Below are positions 53,529 through 63,268 of a stretch of DNA of 64,000 nt, piece by piece. Location of the stretch: contig JBCCGT010000002.1 in assembly GCA_039029135.1 (NCBI GenBank), positions 289,443 to 353,442 of the forward strand, given 5' to 3'. Both the position numbers and the translations under genes were made by a program. The stretch's first letter is position 1. Each line of letters begins with the position of its first letter. The DNA is from JALZVT01 sp039029135. Its GTDB lineage: Bacteria > Pseudomonadota > Gammaproteobacteria > Pseudomonadales > Azotimanducaceae. Below the pieces are notes generated by a model, which had not been told where the DNA came from, ran no database searches, and was given only the letters and a program-made list of their open reading frames with translations.

Positions 53529-55952
53529 ATGACCGACAACCCACGCGACGAGACCACCGCGGACGGCGAATTCATCGTCGAGGCCGAGATCATCACGGAG
53601 CCCGGCCAGGCGCTGGTCCTGCCGGCCGACGCCCTGCCCGCTCGGCTGTTCATCCTGCCGCAGAGCCACCGCCCGTTCTTCCCCGGACAGGCGATGCCGC
53701 TGGTGCTGGACGCCGAGACCTGGGCGCCGATGATTCGCGCCCTGCAAGAGGCCGAGCAGGACGTGGTGGGGCTGGTGCTGGCGCGCGAGCACGCCAAGGG
53801 ACCCGAGTCCCGGATGACGCCGGAAGACCTTTTCGAGGTCGGCTGCGCCTGCCGCATTCATCGCGTGCAGCACAGCGACGATCAGATCCACGTGCTGCTG
53901 GAGGGACTGCAGCGGTTTCGCATCAGCCAGTGGCTAAACCGCCGCCTGCCGCTGCGCGCCGGCGTGCGCTACCTGCATGACGCGACCGACGCCCGCGACT
54001 CCGAGGTCAAGGCGTACGCGGTCGCTATCATCAACATCATCAAGGAACTGATCCCGCTCAATCCGCTGTACGGCGAAGAGCTGAAGGCGTTTCTGTCGCG
54101 CTTCAATCCCAATGAGCCGGCGGCGCTCGCCGACTTCGCCACCGCCCTGACGTCCGCCGACAAGGCCGACCTGCAGGCCGTGCTGGAGACGCCTGCCCTG
54201 CTCGCGCGGCTCGAAAAAGTTGTGACGCTGCTGCACAAGGAGCTGGAGATCGCGCGCGCGCAGATGGACATCCGCGAGCAGGTCGAAAACGAGATTCGGG
54301 GCCATCAGCGCAAGGCGTTTCTGCGCCAGCAGCTCAAGTTCATTCAGAAAGAACTCGGGCTGGAAAAAGACGACAAGACCAACGACATCGACACTTTTCG
54401 CGAGCGTCTCGACGCGCTCGACCTGCCCGATGCCGTGCAGCAGCGGGCCGAGGAGGATCTGGCGAAACTCGCGCTCTTGGAACCCGGCTCGCCCGAATAC
54501 GGCGTGGTGCGCAACTACCTCGACTGGCTGAGCCGCCTGCCCTGGGGCGTCGTCAACGAGGACAACCAGGATCTCGTTGCCGCGGCCAAGGCGCTGGACG
54601 CGCATCACGAGGGCCTCGACGACGTCAAAGAGCGGATCCTCGAGTTTCTCGGCGTCGGCATCCAGCGCGGCGAGGCGGGCGGCTCCATCGTCTGTTTCGT
54701 GGGTCCGCCGGGCGTCGGCAAGACGTCGCTGGGTCGAGCCATCGCCGCGGCGCTAGGGCGCGAGTTCTTTCGCTTCTCGGTCGGCGGCATGCGCGACGAG
54801 GCGGAAATCAAGGGCCACCGCCGCACCTACGTCGGCGCGCTGCCGGGCAAGCTGATCAGCGCGCTGAAGTCCACGGGCGTGTCGAACCCCGTGATCATGC
54901 TGGACGAGATCGACAAGATCGGCGTCACCTATCAGGGCGACCCGGCGGCAGCGCTGCTGGAGGTACTGGACCCCGAACAGAACGACAGTTTCACCGATCA
55001 CTACCTGGAGCTGCCGTTCGATCTGTCGCGGGTGCTGTTTATTTGCACGGCAAATCAGCTCGACACCATTCCGGGTCCGCTGCTCGACCGCATGGAGGTC
55101 GTGCATCTCGCCGGCTATCTCGCGAAAGAGAAACTGGCGATCGCGCGCAAGCACCTTCTGCCGCGCCAGCTCGAGCGCGCGGGGCTGCGTAAACGCGGCG
55201 ACGTCTCGATCGAGGCTGCCGCGCTGCGCCTGATCGTCGAGGACTACGCGCGCGAGGCGGGCGTGCGGCGTCTGGATCGGCACCTCGCGACCATTGTGCG
55301 CAAGGCGGTGCTGAAGAAACTGCGCGGCGCCGACGCGCCGATCAAGGTTACCAAGGACGACGTTGCCGACTATCTCGGCCCGCCGCCGTTCAAGACCGAG
55401 GCCGTAGAGAGCGGCGTGGGCGTCGTCACGGGCCTGGCCTGGACCGCCATGGGCGGCGCGACGCTGCCGGTGGAGGCGACCATCAGCCACCGGCGCGGCG
55501 CGGGACTGAAGCTCACCGGTCAGCTCGGCGATGTCATGCAGGAATCCGCGAGCATCGCCTACAGCTACGTGATAGGTAATGCGCAAGCATTCGGTATCGA
55601 GCCAGCGTTCTTCGACGACGCCTTCATTCATCTGCACGTGCCGGCGGGCGCGACGCCCAAGGACGGCCCGAGCGCCGGCATCACGATGGCGAGCGCGCTG
55701 ATCTCGCTCGCGCTCGGCAAACCGCCGCGCAAGAACGTGGCGATGACGGGCGAGCTGACCCTCACCGGCCGGGTCTACCCCATCGGCGGGGTGCAGGAGA
55801 AGCTGCTCGCCGCGCGCCGGGTGGGGGTCAAGCGCGTGCTGCTGCCGGAGGCGAATCGCGGCGAGTACGAGGAAGTGCCCGAGCACATTCGGCAGGGCAT
55901 CACGATCGACTTCGTCAGCGACTATGCGGAGGTCGCGGAGCTGCTGTTCTGA
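53529..55952 (+). CDS. lon: ATP-dependent protease Lon
   Basis: An 807-aa Lon protease, close to the 784 aa of E. coli Lon. The N-terminal substrate-binding domain (about 20-220), coiled region, AAA+ domain with Walker A GPPGVGKTS (from 392) and the protease domain are all present. The catalytic pair is Ser715 (PKDGPSAGI) and Lys758 (GGVQEKLLAA), with the standard 43-residue spacing. It degrades misfolded and regulatory proteins, including antitoxins; the adjacent toxin-antitoxin pair is suggestive. Confidence 0.95.
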   Translation: MTDNPRDETTADGEFIVEAEIITEPGQALVLPADALPARLFILPQSHRPFFPGQAMPLVLDAETWAPMIRALQEAEQDVVGLVLAREHAKGPESRMTPEDLFEVGCACRIHRVQHSDDQIHVLLEGLQRFRISQWLNRRLPLRAGVRYLHDATDARDSEVKAYAVAIINIIKELIPLNPLYGEELKAFLSRFNPNEPAALADFATALTSADKADLQAVLETPALLARLEKVVTLLHKELEIARAQMDIREQVENEIRGHQRKAFLRQQLKFIQKELGLEKDDKTNDIDTFRERLDALDLPDAVQQRAEEDLAKLALLEPGSPEYGVVRNYLDWLSRLPWGVVNEDNQDLVAAAKALDAHHEGLDDVKERILEFLGVGIQRGEAGGSIVCFVGPPGVGKTSLGRAIAAALGREFFRFSVGGMRDEAEIKGHRRTYVGALPGKLISALKSTGVSNPVIMLDEIDKIGVTYQGDPAAALLEVLDPEQNDSFTDHYLELPFDLSRVLFICTANQLDTIPGPLLDRMEVVHLAGYLAKEKLAIARKHLLPRQLERAGLRKRGDVSIEAAALRLIVEDYAREAGVRRLDRHLATIVRKAVLKKLRGADAPIKVTKDDVADYLGPPPFKTEAVESGVGVVTGLAWTAMGGATLPVEATISHRRGAGLKLTGQLGDVMQESASIAYSYVIGNAQAFGIEPAFFDDAFIHLHVPAGATPKDGPSAGITMASALISLALGKPPRKNVAMTGELTLTGRVYPIGGVQEKLLAARRVGVKRVLLPEANRGEYEEVPEHIRQGITIDFVSDYAEVAELLF

Positions 55953-55973
55953 GGCCGCTCGCCTTGCGGCGCC

Positions 55974-56004
55974 GTCATATGACGATTAGAATTCGTCATA
56001 TGAC
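55974..56004. promoter_or_regulatory. Twin palindromes upstream of the Xre/RES toxin-antitoxin genes
   Basis: The 10-bp palindrome GTCATATGAC occurs at 55974-55983 and again at 55995-56004, exactly 21 bp apart (two helical turns). The pair lies between the Lon stop and the antitoxin start and is a good operator for dimers of the antitoxin. Confidence 0.8.
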
Positions 56005-56022
56005 TTGAATCGGGGCATCGCC

Positions 56023-56490
56023 ATGCTCGCGCTCGAGGCCTATCACAATCCCGGCAGCCTGCCGCCTAGCCGGCCGGAGCGACTCGGTCTGCTGCTCGGC
56101 CTGACCGATGGCCAGCCGCTAGACGACCTGCGGCTCGCGGAACAGATCGCGGACGGCCTGCTGGTCTCGTCGGCCGATGCCATCGCGAACATCGTCGGCG
56201 ACTCCTGGGTCGCCGGCAAACTCATTCCCGAGGCGACCCTGCGACGCGCGCGCAAGGAGCAGCGCCCGCTGTCGCGCGAGATGAGCGAACGGCTGTACGA
56301 GATCAGTCGGGTGATCGACGCACTCGGTCGGATTTACCACGGCGATCGCGACGCCGTGATGCGTTTTCTGACCGAGCCCCACCAACTGCTGGACAACCAG
56401 TCGCCGTTGGAGATCGCCCGCTCCAGTTCCGCCGGCAGCGACGCCGTGCTGAACCTGCTCAAGCGCGCCGAGTCGGGATTTGCCGTATAG
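56023..56490 (+). CDS. Xre/MbcA/ParS-type antitoxin (DUF2384)
   Basis: A 155-aa antitoxin. The N-terminal Xre-like HTH region (LADQIADGLLVSS-like, LIPEATLRRARKEQ) and the C-terminal DUF2384 motif (HQLLDNQSPLEIARSSSAGS, DAVLNLLKRAESG) are those of antitoxins paired with RES toxins. ATG 56023 is preferred; the TTG at 56005 directly abuts the second palindrome. The stop overlaps the RES start. Confidence 0.85.
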   Translation: MLALEAYHNPGSLPPSRPERLGLLLGLTDGQPLDDLRLAEQIADGLLVSSADAIANIVGDSWVAGKLIPEATLRRARKEQRPLSREMSERLYEISRVIDALGRIYHGDRDAVMRFLTEPHQLLDNQSPLEIARSSSAGSDAVLNLLKRAESGFAV

Positions 56491-56962
56491 CCGCGCCCTG
56501 CAGGCGCCGCTGACGGCCTATCGCATCGGCGACCCCCTGGGCGAACATCCGATCTGGGACGACGGCGGCGCTCGCGCGCTGTCCGGCCGCTGGCACGCCG
56601 CAGGCGATCCGGTGATCTACGCGAGCGAACGCTACTCGACGGCGATGCTGGAAAAGCTGGTGTATCTGCCGGGCCGGCTGCCGCCCAATCAGCACTACGT
56701 CGAGCTAACCATCCCCACAGGCGTGAGCTATGAGGTGGTCAACGGCGATGCGTTGCCCGGCTGGCACGCCAAGGACGGCCGGGTCTCGCGCGCCTTCGGA
56801 ACCCAATGGGTCCGCGAACGACGCAGCGCCATCCTCATCGTGCCCTCGGTCGTCGCGCGCATGGAGCGCAATCTGATCTTTAACGCGAGCCACGACGATT
56901 TCTCCCGCATCGAGGCAGGGCTGGAGACGCCGGTGTGGTGGGACGAGCGACTGTTCACCTGA
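56480..56962 (+). CDS. RES-domain toxin
   Basis: A 160-aa protein with the RES fold pattern: YRIGDPLGEHPIWDDGGARA, LSGRWHAAGDPVIYASERYS, TAMLEKLVYLPG and ILIVPSVVARMERNLIFN, containing the Arg, Tyr, Glu and Ser of the family site. RES toxins deplete NAD+ by hydrolysis or phosphorolysis. It starts at TTG, 11 nt inside the antitoxin gene, so translation is coupled. Confidence 0.88.
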   Translation: MPYSRALQAPLTAYRIGDPLGEHPIWDDGGARALSGRWHAAGDPVIYASERYSTAMLEKLVYLPGRLPPNQHYVELTIPTGVSYEVVNGDALPGWHAKDGRVSRAFGTQWVRERRSAILIVPSVVARMERNLIFNASHDDFSRIEAGLETPVWWDERLFT

Positions 56963-57026
56963 GCGGTGTTTCCCGTCAGTGTTCTTGCGCGGTCCTGAGC
57001 ACGCGCTTCCAGTCAAGGTCGTGCGC

Positions 57027-58499
57027 TCATCCGCCCGTAAAGCGGCGGATGACGTTACGGGTCACCGTCGCGATCTCGGCGTGGCGCAGGCCATACGCCC
57101 AGTCGGTACAGCCCGTCGTAAAGACCTCGCCCGCGCCGCTGCTGCCATTCTCGCGCTCACGCCTGCTGTAGGTTCCCATCACGGCGTGGGCGTCGGCGAA
57201 GCGTCGACGGTTCGCGTCATTGTCTTCTCCGCCGATGCGTTCGGCCACCCAGTTGAGCTCGCCGACGTAGCTGTCATCGAGGCCCTCGGCAACCTGATGA
57301 GTCTCCCAAAGCCGCGCCGGCGCGGTGCCCAGAATCGTGAAACTCGTCGGCGTACCGTCGCGACCCGTCGGCACGAGGCGACCTTCGCGCTCCACGAACT
57401 CGCAGCCATCACACTCGTAACCCACGACCAAGCCAGCGGCACCCAGCGTGTCACCCCGCGAGAGATTTAAGCCTGCAAACGCCCAGTGGTCTGGTTCCTC
57501 GACCTTATAGCCGCCCGTGCCTCGCGGCGCGTTTGGCATGTGCGCGTATCCGCCGCGGGTAAAGGAGACGCCCGTCATCTGGTTTTCCGGGCGGCCGACG
57601 AGGGGATCAGACCACATGGTGGAAAGCGTCGGTGCGCCGGATTCGTCGTAGTGCGGATCTTGTTCGATGTCGAACTTGAAGCCGATCATCCGCTCGTACT
57701 CGTCGCTAAAGCGAACCTGCCAAAACGACGTGTTACCTGAAAAGAACGCGGCGTTGCCGCCGGCATCCAAGTAGTCCTCCACGGCGTCCCGCATCCCGGC
57801 GGACCAATACTCGTCATGCCCAACCGAGAGATAGAGGGAATGGCCGTTCAGAATGCCGGGATCGCGATCAAGGTCTTCGCTGGCGGCGTAGCTCAGCTCG
57901 AATCCTTCCCGCTCTGCCCAGCGCACGAACAGCAGCTCCCAGTTTGACCAGCCCGCCGCCATGCACCAGTCCGAATAGCCGAGCCTGACCAGCGCCCGCC
58001 GTTCTTCGATGCCCCAGTCGATGTAGCGCGCGACGCGCTGGTTCTGCGGATCGGACTTGGACAGGAACCCAGCCGGCAGCGGGCGCCGACCCGCGACCAC
58101 ATGCGCGCCGGTATAAAAGCTCGGACCGCCCCAGTCGTTGTAGGCCCGCCAGGTTGAGGTCGAGAGCACGAGAATGGCATCCGCCGGTGCCGAGGATTTC
58201 AACACGAAGAACGCATGCGCGATTGCACCGGATTGGTCTTCCAGGCTGACGAGATAGAAACCCGAGCGCCAGCCTTTGTCCGGCGTAATGGCAAGGCAGG
58301 GCTGCCAATCGCAGCCATCGCGAGATTCAGCACCCGTCAGCGATTGCGTCGCGCCAGACAACCTACGCTCCCGCACCACCACGTCTTCAGCCCCCTGCCG
58401 CGTCACGCGCAGCAGGACATCATGGCGGTCGCTGTTGAAAAAAAGTTCGAGCTGCTCGCCCGGACTGACCGACTGTGGCCAACAATAGGCGGCTAGCAT
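57027..58499 (-). CDS. N,N-dimethylformamidase beta-subunit-like protein
   Basis: A 490-aa protein. The stretches VLSTSTWRAYNDWGGPSFYT, RYIDWGIEERRALVRLGYSD, LYLSVGHDEYWSAGMRDAVE and GGNAAFFSGNTSFWQVRF are characteristic of the C-terminal region of the large subunit of N,N-dimethylformamidase, an iron amidase; many genomic relatives have no proven substrate. The Tyr and two acidic/His residues around GHDEYW are candidates for the iron site. It is monocistronic and converges with the RES gene. The ATG at 58499 has only a weak ribosome site. Confidence 0.75.
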   Translation of the reverse strand: MLAAYCWPQSVSPGEQLELFFNSDRHDVLLRVTRQGAEDVVVRERRLSGATQSLTGAESRDGCDWQPCLAITPDKGWRSGFYLVSLEDQSGAIAHAFFVLKSSAPADAILVLSTSTWRAYNDWGGPSFYTGAHVVAGRRPLPAGFLSKSDPQNQRVARYIDWGIEERRALVRLGYSDWCMAAGWSNWELLFVRWAEREGFELSYAASEDLDRDPGILNGHSLYLSVGHDEYWSAGMRDAVEDYLDAGGNAAFFSGNTSFWQVRFSDEYERMIGFKFDIEQDPHYDESGAPTLSTMWSDPLVGRPENQMTGVSFTRGGYAHMPNAPRGTGGYKVEEPDHWAFAGLNLSRGDTLGAAGLVVGYECDGCEFVEREGRLVPTGRDGTPTSFTILGTAPARLWETHQVAEGLDDSYVGELNWVAERIGGEDNDANRRRFADAHAVMGTYSRRERENGSSGAGEVFTTGCTDWAYGLRHAEIATVTRNVIRRFTGG

Positions 58500-58655
58500 G
58501 CGGTAACCATCTCGACGAAAGACGGTGTGCGGTTGCGCATTGCGGCGCTGCTGGCCCGCGCTTCCTGGCCATTGTTGCCGACTGCTGCAACCAAGCGCAC
58601 GAGCGTGTTCCGGCTATTCCCTGATGCCGCTATTTCTCTTACTCCCCCTAATCCA

Positions 58656-59897
58656 CTACTCCCCGGAGGGAATCTCGTTGAACGGTAGCCCCTTGTCCGC
58701 GCGCATGTCTTCCGGCAAGCCGAGCACCCGCTCCGCGATGATGTTGCGCAGGATCTGGTCCGTGCCGCCCTCGATGCGCACCGCGGGACTGCGCAGCAGC
58801 ATCGCCTGAAACCGCGCGTTGCCCTCGGCAATCTCCGGATCGTCGATGAGCGCGCCGGGACCCTGCAGATCCATGCCGTACTTGGCGATGTCCTGCATCA
58901 TGCCGCCGACGACCAGCTTGCCGATCGAGTTCTCCGGTCCGGGGATCTCGCCCTTCGACAGCGCGGTCAGCGCGCGCGAGGCGGTATTGCGCAGCCCGGC
59001 CGCCTTGGCGTGCCAGTCGGCGAGCTTCGATATCACCGCCGAGTCGTCGACCGCGTGCCCCTCGCCGAGCTGCAGGCTGTCCACCAGCTCCTGAATCTCC
59101 GGCACGCCCGTCGCGATGGAGCCGCCGATCGCCAGGCGTTCGTTCATTAGCGTCGTCAGCGATACCCGCCAGCCGTCGCCGACCTCGCCCAGACGCTGCG
59201 CGTCGGGAATGCGCACGTCGTCGAAGTAGACCTCGTTGAAGCCGCTGGCGCCGTTGACCTGCTTGATGGGTCGGATGTCGACGCCGGGTGAGCGCATGTC
59301 CAGAAAGAACATGGTGAGGCCCTTGTGCTTGGCGACCGTCGGATCAGTGCGGGTGATGAGGATGCCGTAGTCGGAGTACTGCGCGCCCGAGGTCCAGATC
59401 TTCTGACCGTTAATGACCCAGTCGTCGCCGTCGCGGACGGCGCGCGTACGCAGGCCCGCGAGATCCGAGCCGCCGTGCGGCTCGGAGAAGAGCTGGCACC
59501 AGACCTCCTCGCCGCTGGCGAGCTTCGGCAGGTAGCGACGCTTCTGTTGCTCGTCGGCGTACGCCATCAGCGTCGGCGCGCACATGCCCTGACCGATGAT
59601 GAAGGTGCCGGACAGCTTGCCGTACAGGCCCTCCTCCTCGCGCCAGATGACGTTTTCCATCGGCGTCGCGTCACGGCCGCCGTACTCCGCCGGCCAGTTG
59701 ATGCAGGCCCAGCCGCCGTCGGCCTTGGCCTTCTGCCAGGCCTTGGCGGCCTCCAGCGGATCCTCGTCGCCCGTGTTCGTGTTGCCGAAGGTACTGGAGG
59801 CCAGCGCGTCCGCCAGATGCGTCGGCGCGTTGGCCGCGATCCAGCCGCGCGCCTCGGTGCGAAAGGCGGCCTCTGCGGGGGTGTCGTTAAAGTCCAT
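58656..59897 (-). CDS. Acyl-CoA dehydrogenase (large-subunit type)
   Basis: A 413-aa FAD enzyme of fatty or steroid acyl-CoA beta-oxidation. It has WCQLFSEPHGGSDLAGLRTR and WVINGQKIWTSGAQYSDYGI for FAD/substrate and the catalytic-base segment VRIEGGTDQILRNIIAERVL (Glu in EGGTDQ). CGGAG precedes the ATG. It is 60 nt downstream of a second dehydrogenase, a pairing known from heteromeric steroid side-chain dehydrogenases. Confidence 0.92.
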   Translation of the reverse strand: MDFNDTPAEAAFRTEARGWIAANAPTHLADALASSTFGNTNTGDEDPLEAAKAWQKAKADGGWACINWPAEYGGRDATPMENVIWREEEGLYGKLSGTFIIGQGMCAPTLMAYADEQQKRRYLPKLASGEEVWCQLFSEPHGGSDLAGLRTRAVRDGDDWVINGQKIWTSGAQYSDYGILITRTDPTVAKHKGLTMFFLDMRSPGVDIRPIKQVNGASGFNEVYFDDVRIPDAQRLGEVGDGWRVSLTTLMNERLAIGGSIATGVPEIQELVDSLQLGEGHAVDDSAVISKLADWHAKAAGLRNTASRALTALSKGEIPGPENSIGKLVVGGMMQDIAKYGMDLQGPGALIDDPEIAEGNARFQAMLLRSPAVRIEGGTDQILRNIIAERVLGLPEDMRADKGLPFNEIPSGE

Positions 59898-59957
59898 CGT
59901 CGTCTCCGGGCCGCGCCGCGATCACAGGCGCCCCCATTGGTTTGAAGTCGGTATTGT

Positions 59958-61070
59958 TCAGGCCGCGCGGCGGGTGGCCGCCACGAGCTTGCGCTCCCAA
60001 TCGCTCAGGCCGCCGAGCTGCAACGCGAGGTAGTTCGAGCGCCGGTAGTACAGGTGGCAGTCGAACTCCCAGGTGAAGCCCATGCCGCCGTGCACCTGAA
60101 TGTTGTCGCGCGAGCACAGCTGATAGGCCTGGGTCGCGGATACCCGCGCCGTGGCGGCGGCCAGCGCCAGATCGTCGGCGTCCGTCTCCAGCGCCCACGC
60201 GGCGTAATAGCAGTTGGACTCGGCCAGCTTCAGCGCGACGTACATGTCCGCCATGATGTGCTTCAGACCCTGAAAAGAGCCGATGGGACGCCCGAAGGCG
60301 TAGCGCTGCTGCGCGTAGGCAACCGCCATGTCGAGGGCGCTCTGGGCGCCGCCGAGCTGCTCGAACGCAAACAGCACCGCGGCGCGGTCGTAGAGCGCGT
60401 CGAGCCGCTGCCAGCCGTCGCCGTCGGCCACGCCGCCCAGCGGCTCGACCGCGCTGCCGGCGAAGTCGAGCGTCGCGCTGTCGCGCGTCGGATCGACGGT
60501 CGACACGGCTGCACGCGCGACGCCGTTGTCGTGCAGGTCACACAGATACATGTCCAGTCCAGCCGGGGAGCGCGCGATCACCACGGCGATGTCGGCAAGC
60601 CCGCCGTCCGGCACCAGCAGCTTGCGGCCGCTGAGCGTGCCGTTCGTCACCTGCGCTTCGATGGAGGCCGCGTCGCAGCGTTGGGCGCTTTCCACCAGCG
60701 CGAGCGTGCCGATCAGCGCGCCGCTCGCGAGCTCCGGTAGCCAGCGGCTGCGCTGCTCGGCGCTGCCAAATCTGAGGATGGCCTCGGCGGCGAGATACAC
60801 CGAGGACGAGAACGGCACCGGCGCAACCGCCGCGCCCAGTTCGCGCGCGACCAGGCACAGGGGCAGATAGCCCGCGCCGACGCCGCCGTGCTCGGCCGGC
60901 AGCGCTGTGCCCGCCAGCCCAAGCCCGCCGAGCTGCGCCCAGGCCTCGGCCGCGTGGCTGGCCTCGCCGTCCAGCACGGACCGCACCGTGCGCGCGTCGC
61001 AGTGATCCGCCAGCAGCCGCGCCGTCTGCTCGGCCACCATGCGCGCGTCTTCGGAAAAGTCGAAGTTCAC
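59958..61070 (-). CDS. Acyl-CoA dehydrogenase (partner subunit type)
   Basis: A 370-aa enzyme from GTG 61070, chosen because GAGGAG precedes it and the protein begins with the usual VNFDFSEDARMVAEQTARLL. The C-terminus holds QVHGGMGFTWEFDCHLYYRR in place of the EGT-Q base motif of the neighbour, as in the second subunit of heteromeric FadE pairs. The longer open frame to 61328 lacks homology. It probably forms an alpha2beta2 complex with the 58656-59897 protein. Confidence 0.9.
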   Translation of the reverse strand: MNFDFSEDARMVAEQTARLLADHCDARTVRSVLDGEASHAAEAWAQLGGLGLAGTALPAEHGGVGAGYLPLCLVARELGAAVAPVPFSSSVYLAAEAILRFGSAEQRSRWLPELASGALIGTLALVESAQRCDAASIEAQVTNGTLSGRKLLVPDGGLADIAVVIARSPAGLDMYLCDLHDNGVARAAVSTVDPTRDSATLDFAGSAVEPLGGVADGDGWQRLDALYDRAAVLFAFEQLGGAQSALDMAVAYAQQRYAFGRPIGSFQGLKHIMADMYVALKLAESNCYYAAWALETDADDLALAAATARVSATQAYQLCSRDNIQVHGGMGFTWEFDCHLYYRRSNYLALQLGGLSDWERKLVAATRRAA

Positions 61071-61428
61071 GAACCTACTCCTCACCGTTTTTGTTTGTTG
61101 GCAGAACCGTCTATTCAAGCATGATTTCGCACGCGCGTTGTCCTTCCCCGGGCAGGCTTGAGACGTGCGAATGGACCGAACCGAACAGCCGCTAAGCACG
61201 CCGCCAAGCTTGGCCTCAGACAGCAACCGATGACAGTCCGCAGCGTGGCGGATGCACCGCCAGGCGGCAGAAACGCGCGTCGGTCCCCTGCGCAACGCCG
61301 CTTCAACTGGCGCCGATTTGCCGTACACTCGGCAGCCTGTTCAAGAGCAATCGCCGGCCATTCTTTTGACAATTTCGCCGTTCGCACCCGTCGCCATGCG
61401 GGCGATCTAGAGACCCAAACGCCGCTCT
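61071..61428. other. Intergenic region between the FadE pair and the SLC13 permease
   Basis: A 358-nt divergent stretch. It should hold both promoters; a weak -10-like TACACT lies near 61325. I see no RNA gene, strong inverted repeat or convincing small coding region. Confidence 0.5.
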
Positions 61429-63240
61429 ATGCCGGATCTACCCAACGCGCACGCGATCGCGGTCATGGCGCTCACGGTGCTCGCGCTGTATCTGTTCACG
61501 CGCGATCGCCTGCCGCTCGAGATGACCAGCCTCGGGCTGCTGGTCGCGCTCGCCGTCGGCTTCGCCCTGTTTCCGTTTCAGGACTTCGATCCCGTCGTCT
61601 TCTATCAGGGCTTTGGCCACCAGGCGCTCATCGCGGTCTGCGCGTTGATGGTCGTCGGCCAGGGCCTGGTCAGCACCGGCGCGCTGCAGCCCGTGGGTCA
61701 GTGGCTGTCGCGCTTCTGGGCTGCCTCGCCGTTCATGTCGTTCCTGGCGACGCTGCTGATCGGCGGGGTGCTGTCCGCGTTCGTCAACAACACGCCCATC
61801 GTGGTGCTGCTGCTGCCGGTCATGATCTCGGTATGCCTGCGCAATAAACAGAATCCGGCGGGCGTGCTGATGCCGATGGGCTTCGCCACCCTCGTGGGCG
61901 GCATGGTGACCACCATCGGCACATCGACCAACCTGCTGGTCGTCAGTCTCGCCAACGATCTGGGCGTGGCCGAGTTCGGCATGTTCGATTTCGCCCGGCC
62001 GGCGCTGCTCGCCGGCGTGGTGGCCGCGCTCTACCTGTGGCTGATCGCCCCGCGCCTGCTGCCGGACCGCGAGTTTCAGCTTGCGGACAGCTCGTCGCGG
62101 CTGTTCGATGCGCGCCTGCGGCTGGACGAGAACTCGCCGGCCACGGGCAAGAAACTGTCGGAGGCGATCGCGATTGCCGGCGGCGACATGAAGGTCGTGC
62201 GCATCCGGCGCAAGAACACGATCCTGATGCCGCTGCCCGATGTCGAACTGCGCGACGGCGACCGGCTGCGCGTGCAGGACTCGCCGTCGAACCTCATGGC
62301 GTACGCGGACGCGCTGAAGGCGACCATGGTCAGCGAAGATCAGGAGGTCATCTCGGACACCAACCCGCTCCGCGCGGCCGAGGATCAGAGCGTCGCAGAG
62401 ATCGCCGTCGTGCAGGGGTCTGCCCTGGATCGCACCAGCCTGCGCTACGCCCAGGTGCTGCTGCGCTATCAGCTCACGGTGCTGGCGCTGCACCGCGCAG
62501 GCGAAGAGATCTGGCGTCCCAGAGAAGAGCTGCACGACGTCGTGCTGCAGCCGGGCGACGTGCTGCTGGTGCAGGGCTCCAGCCGCCGCGTGGCGGAGCT
62601 GAAGCAGGACCAGCAGTTTCTGGTGCTGGACGCGACCATCGAGGTGCCGCAGACCCGGCGCGCGCCGCTGGCACTCGGCGTACTGCTCGCCGTGATCGCG
62701 ACCGCGGCCTTCGGCATCATGCCGATCGCCATCAGCGCCGTGGCGGGCGCCGCGATCATGGTGGTGACCGGCTGTCTGTCGCTGACCAACGCGCTGCGCG
62801 CGGTCAGCCCGTCGGTCTATTTCGTGGTCGTGGCGTCGCTCGCGCTCGGCCAGGCGCTGGTGGCGACCGGCGCGACGGATTTCGTCACCCACGCCTTCGT
62901 CCTCGGTACCAGCGGCGCGAGTCCGACCGTCGTCATGTCGCTGCTGATGCTGCTTCTGGCGATCCTGACCAACGTCGTCTCGAACAACGCGGCGGCGGTG
63001 ATCGGCACGCCGATCGCCATCGGCATCGCGGCCGAGCTCGGCCTGCCGGCAGAGCCGTTCGTGCTCGCCGTGTTGTTCGGCGCCAACATGAGCTACGCGA
63101 CGCCGATGGCGTATCAGACCAATCTGCTGGTCATGAGCGCGGGCAATTACCGCTTCTCGGACTTCGTGCGGGTGGGTCTGCCCCTGACGATTGTTATGTG
63201 GCTGACATTGACGGGACTGCTTAGCGCGATGTATTTCTAG
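61429..63240 (+). CDS. SLC13-family permease with two TrkA-C (RCK_C) domains
   Basis: A 603-aa membrane transporter. The first half has helices and the re-entrant SFVNNTPIVVLLLPVMISVC motif followed by GTSTNLLVVSL; the second half repeats it with TNVVSNNAAAVIGTPIAIGI and YATPMAYQTNLLVMS. Between them (about 205-395) are two RCK_C domains (GKKLSEAIAIAGGDMKVVRI and GSALDRTSLRYAQVLLRYQL). Relatives move dicarboxylates, sulfate or arsenite. It lies 28 nt upstream of the selenoprotein gene, so the two probably share a transcript. Confidence 0.9.
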   Translation: MPDLPNAHAIAVMALTVLALYLFTRDRLPLEMTSLGLLVALAVGFALFPFQDFDPVVFYQGFGHQALIAVCALMVVGQGLVSTGALQPVGQWLSRFWAASPFMSFLATLLIGGVLSAFVNNTPIVVLLLPVMISVCLRNKQNPAGVLMPMGFATLVGGMVTTIGTSTNLLVVSLANDLGVAEFGMFDFARPALLAGVVAALYLWLIAPRLLPDREFQLADSSSRLFDARLRLDENSPATGKKLSEAIAIAGGDMKVVRIRRKNTILMPLPDVELRDGDRLRVQDSPSNLMAYADALKATMVSEDQEVISDTNPLRAAEDQSVAEIAVVQGSALDRTSLRYAQVLLRYQLTVLALHRAGEEIWRPREELHDVVLQPGDVLLVQGSSRRVAELKQDQQFLVLDATIEVPQTRRAPLALGVLLAVIATAAFGIMPIAISAVAGAAIMVVTGCLSLTNALRAVSPSVYFVVVASLALGQALVATGATDFVTHAFVLGTSGASPTVVMSLLMLLLAILTNVVSNNAAAVIGTPIAIGIAAELGLPAEPFVLAVLFGANMSYATPMAYQTNLLVMSAGNYRFSDFVRVGLPLTIVMWLTLTGLLSAMYF

Positions 63241-63268
63241 GGGCGAGAGATCGCGCTGGGAGACCCAA

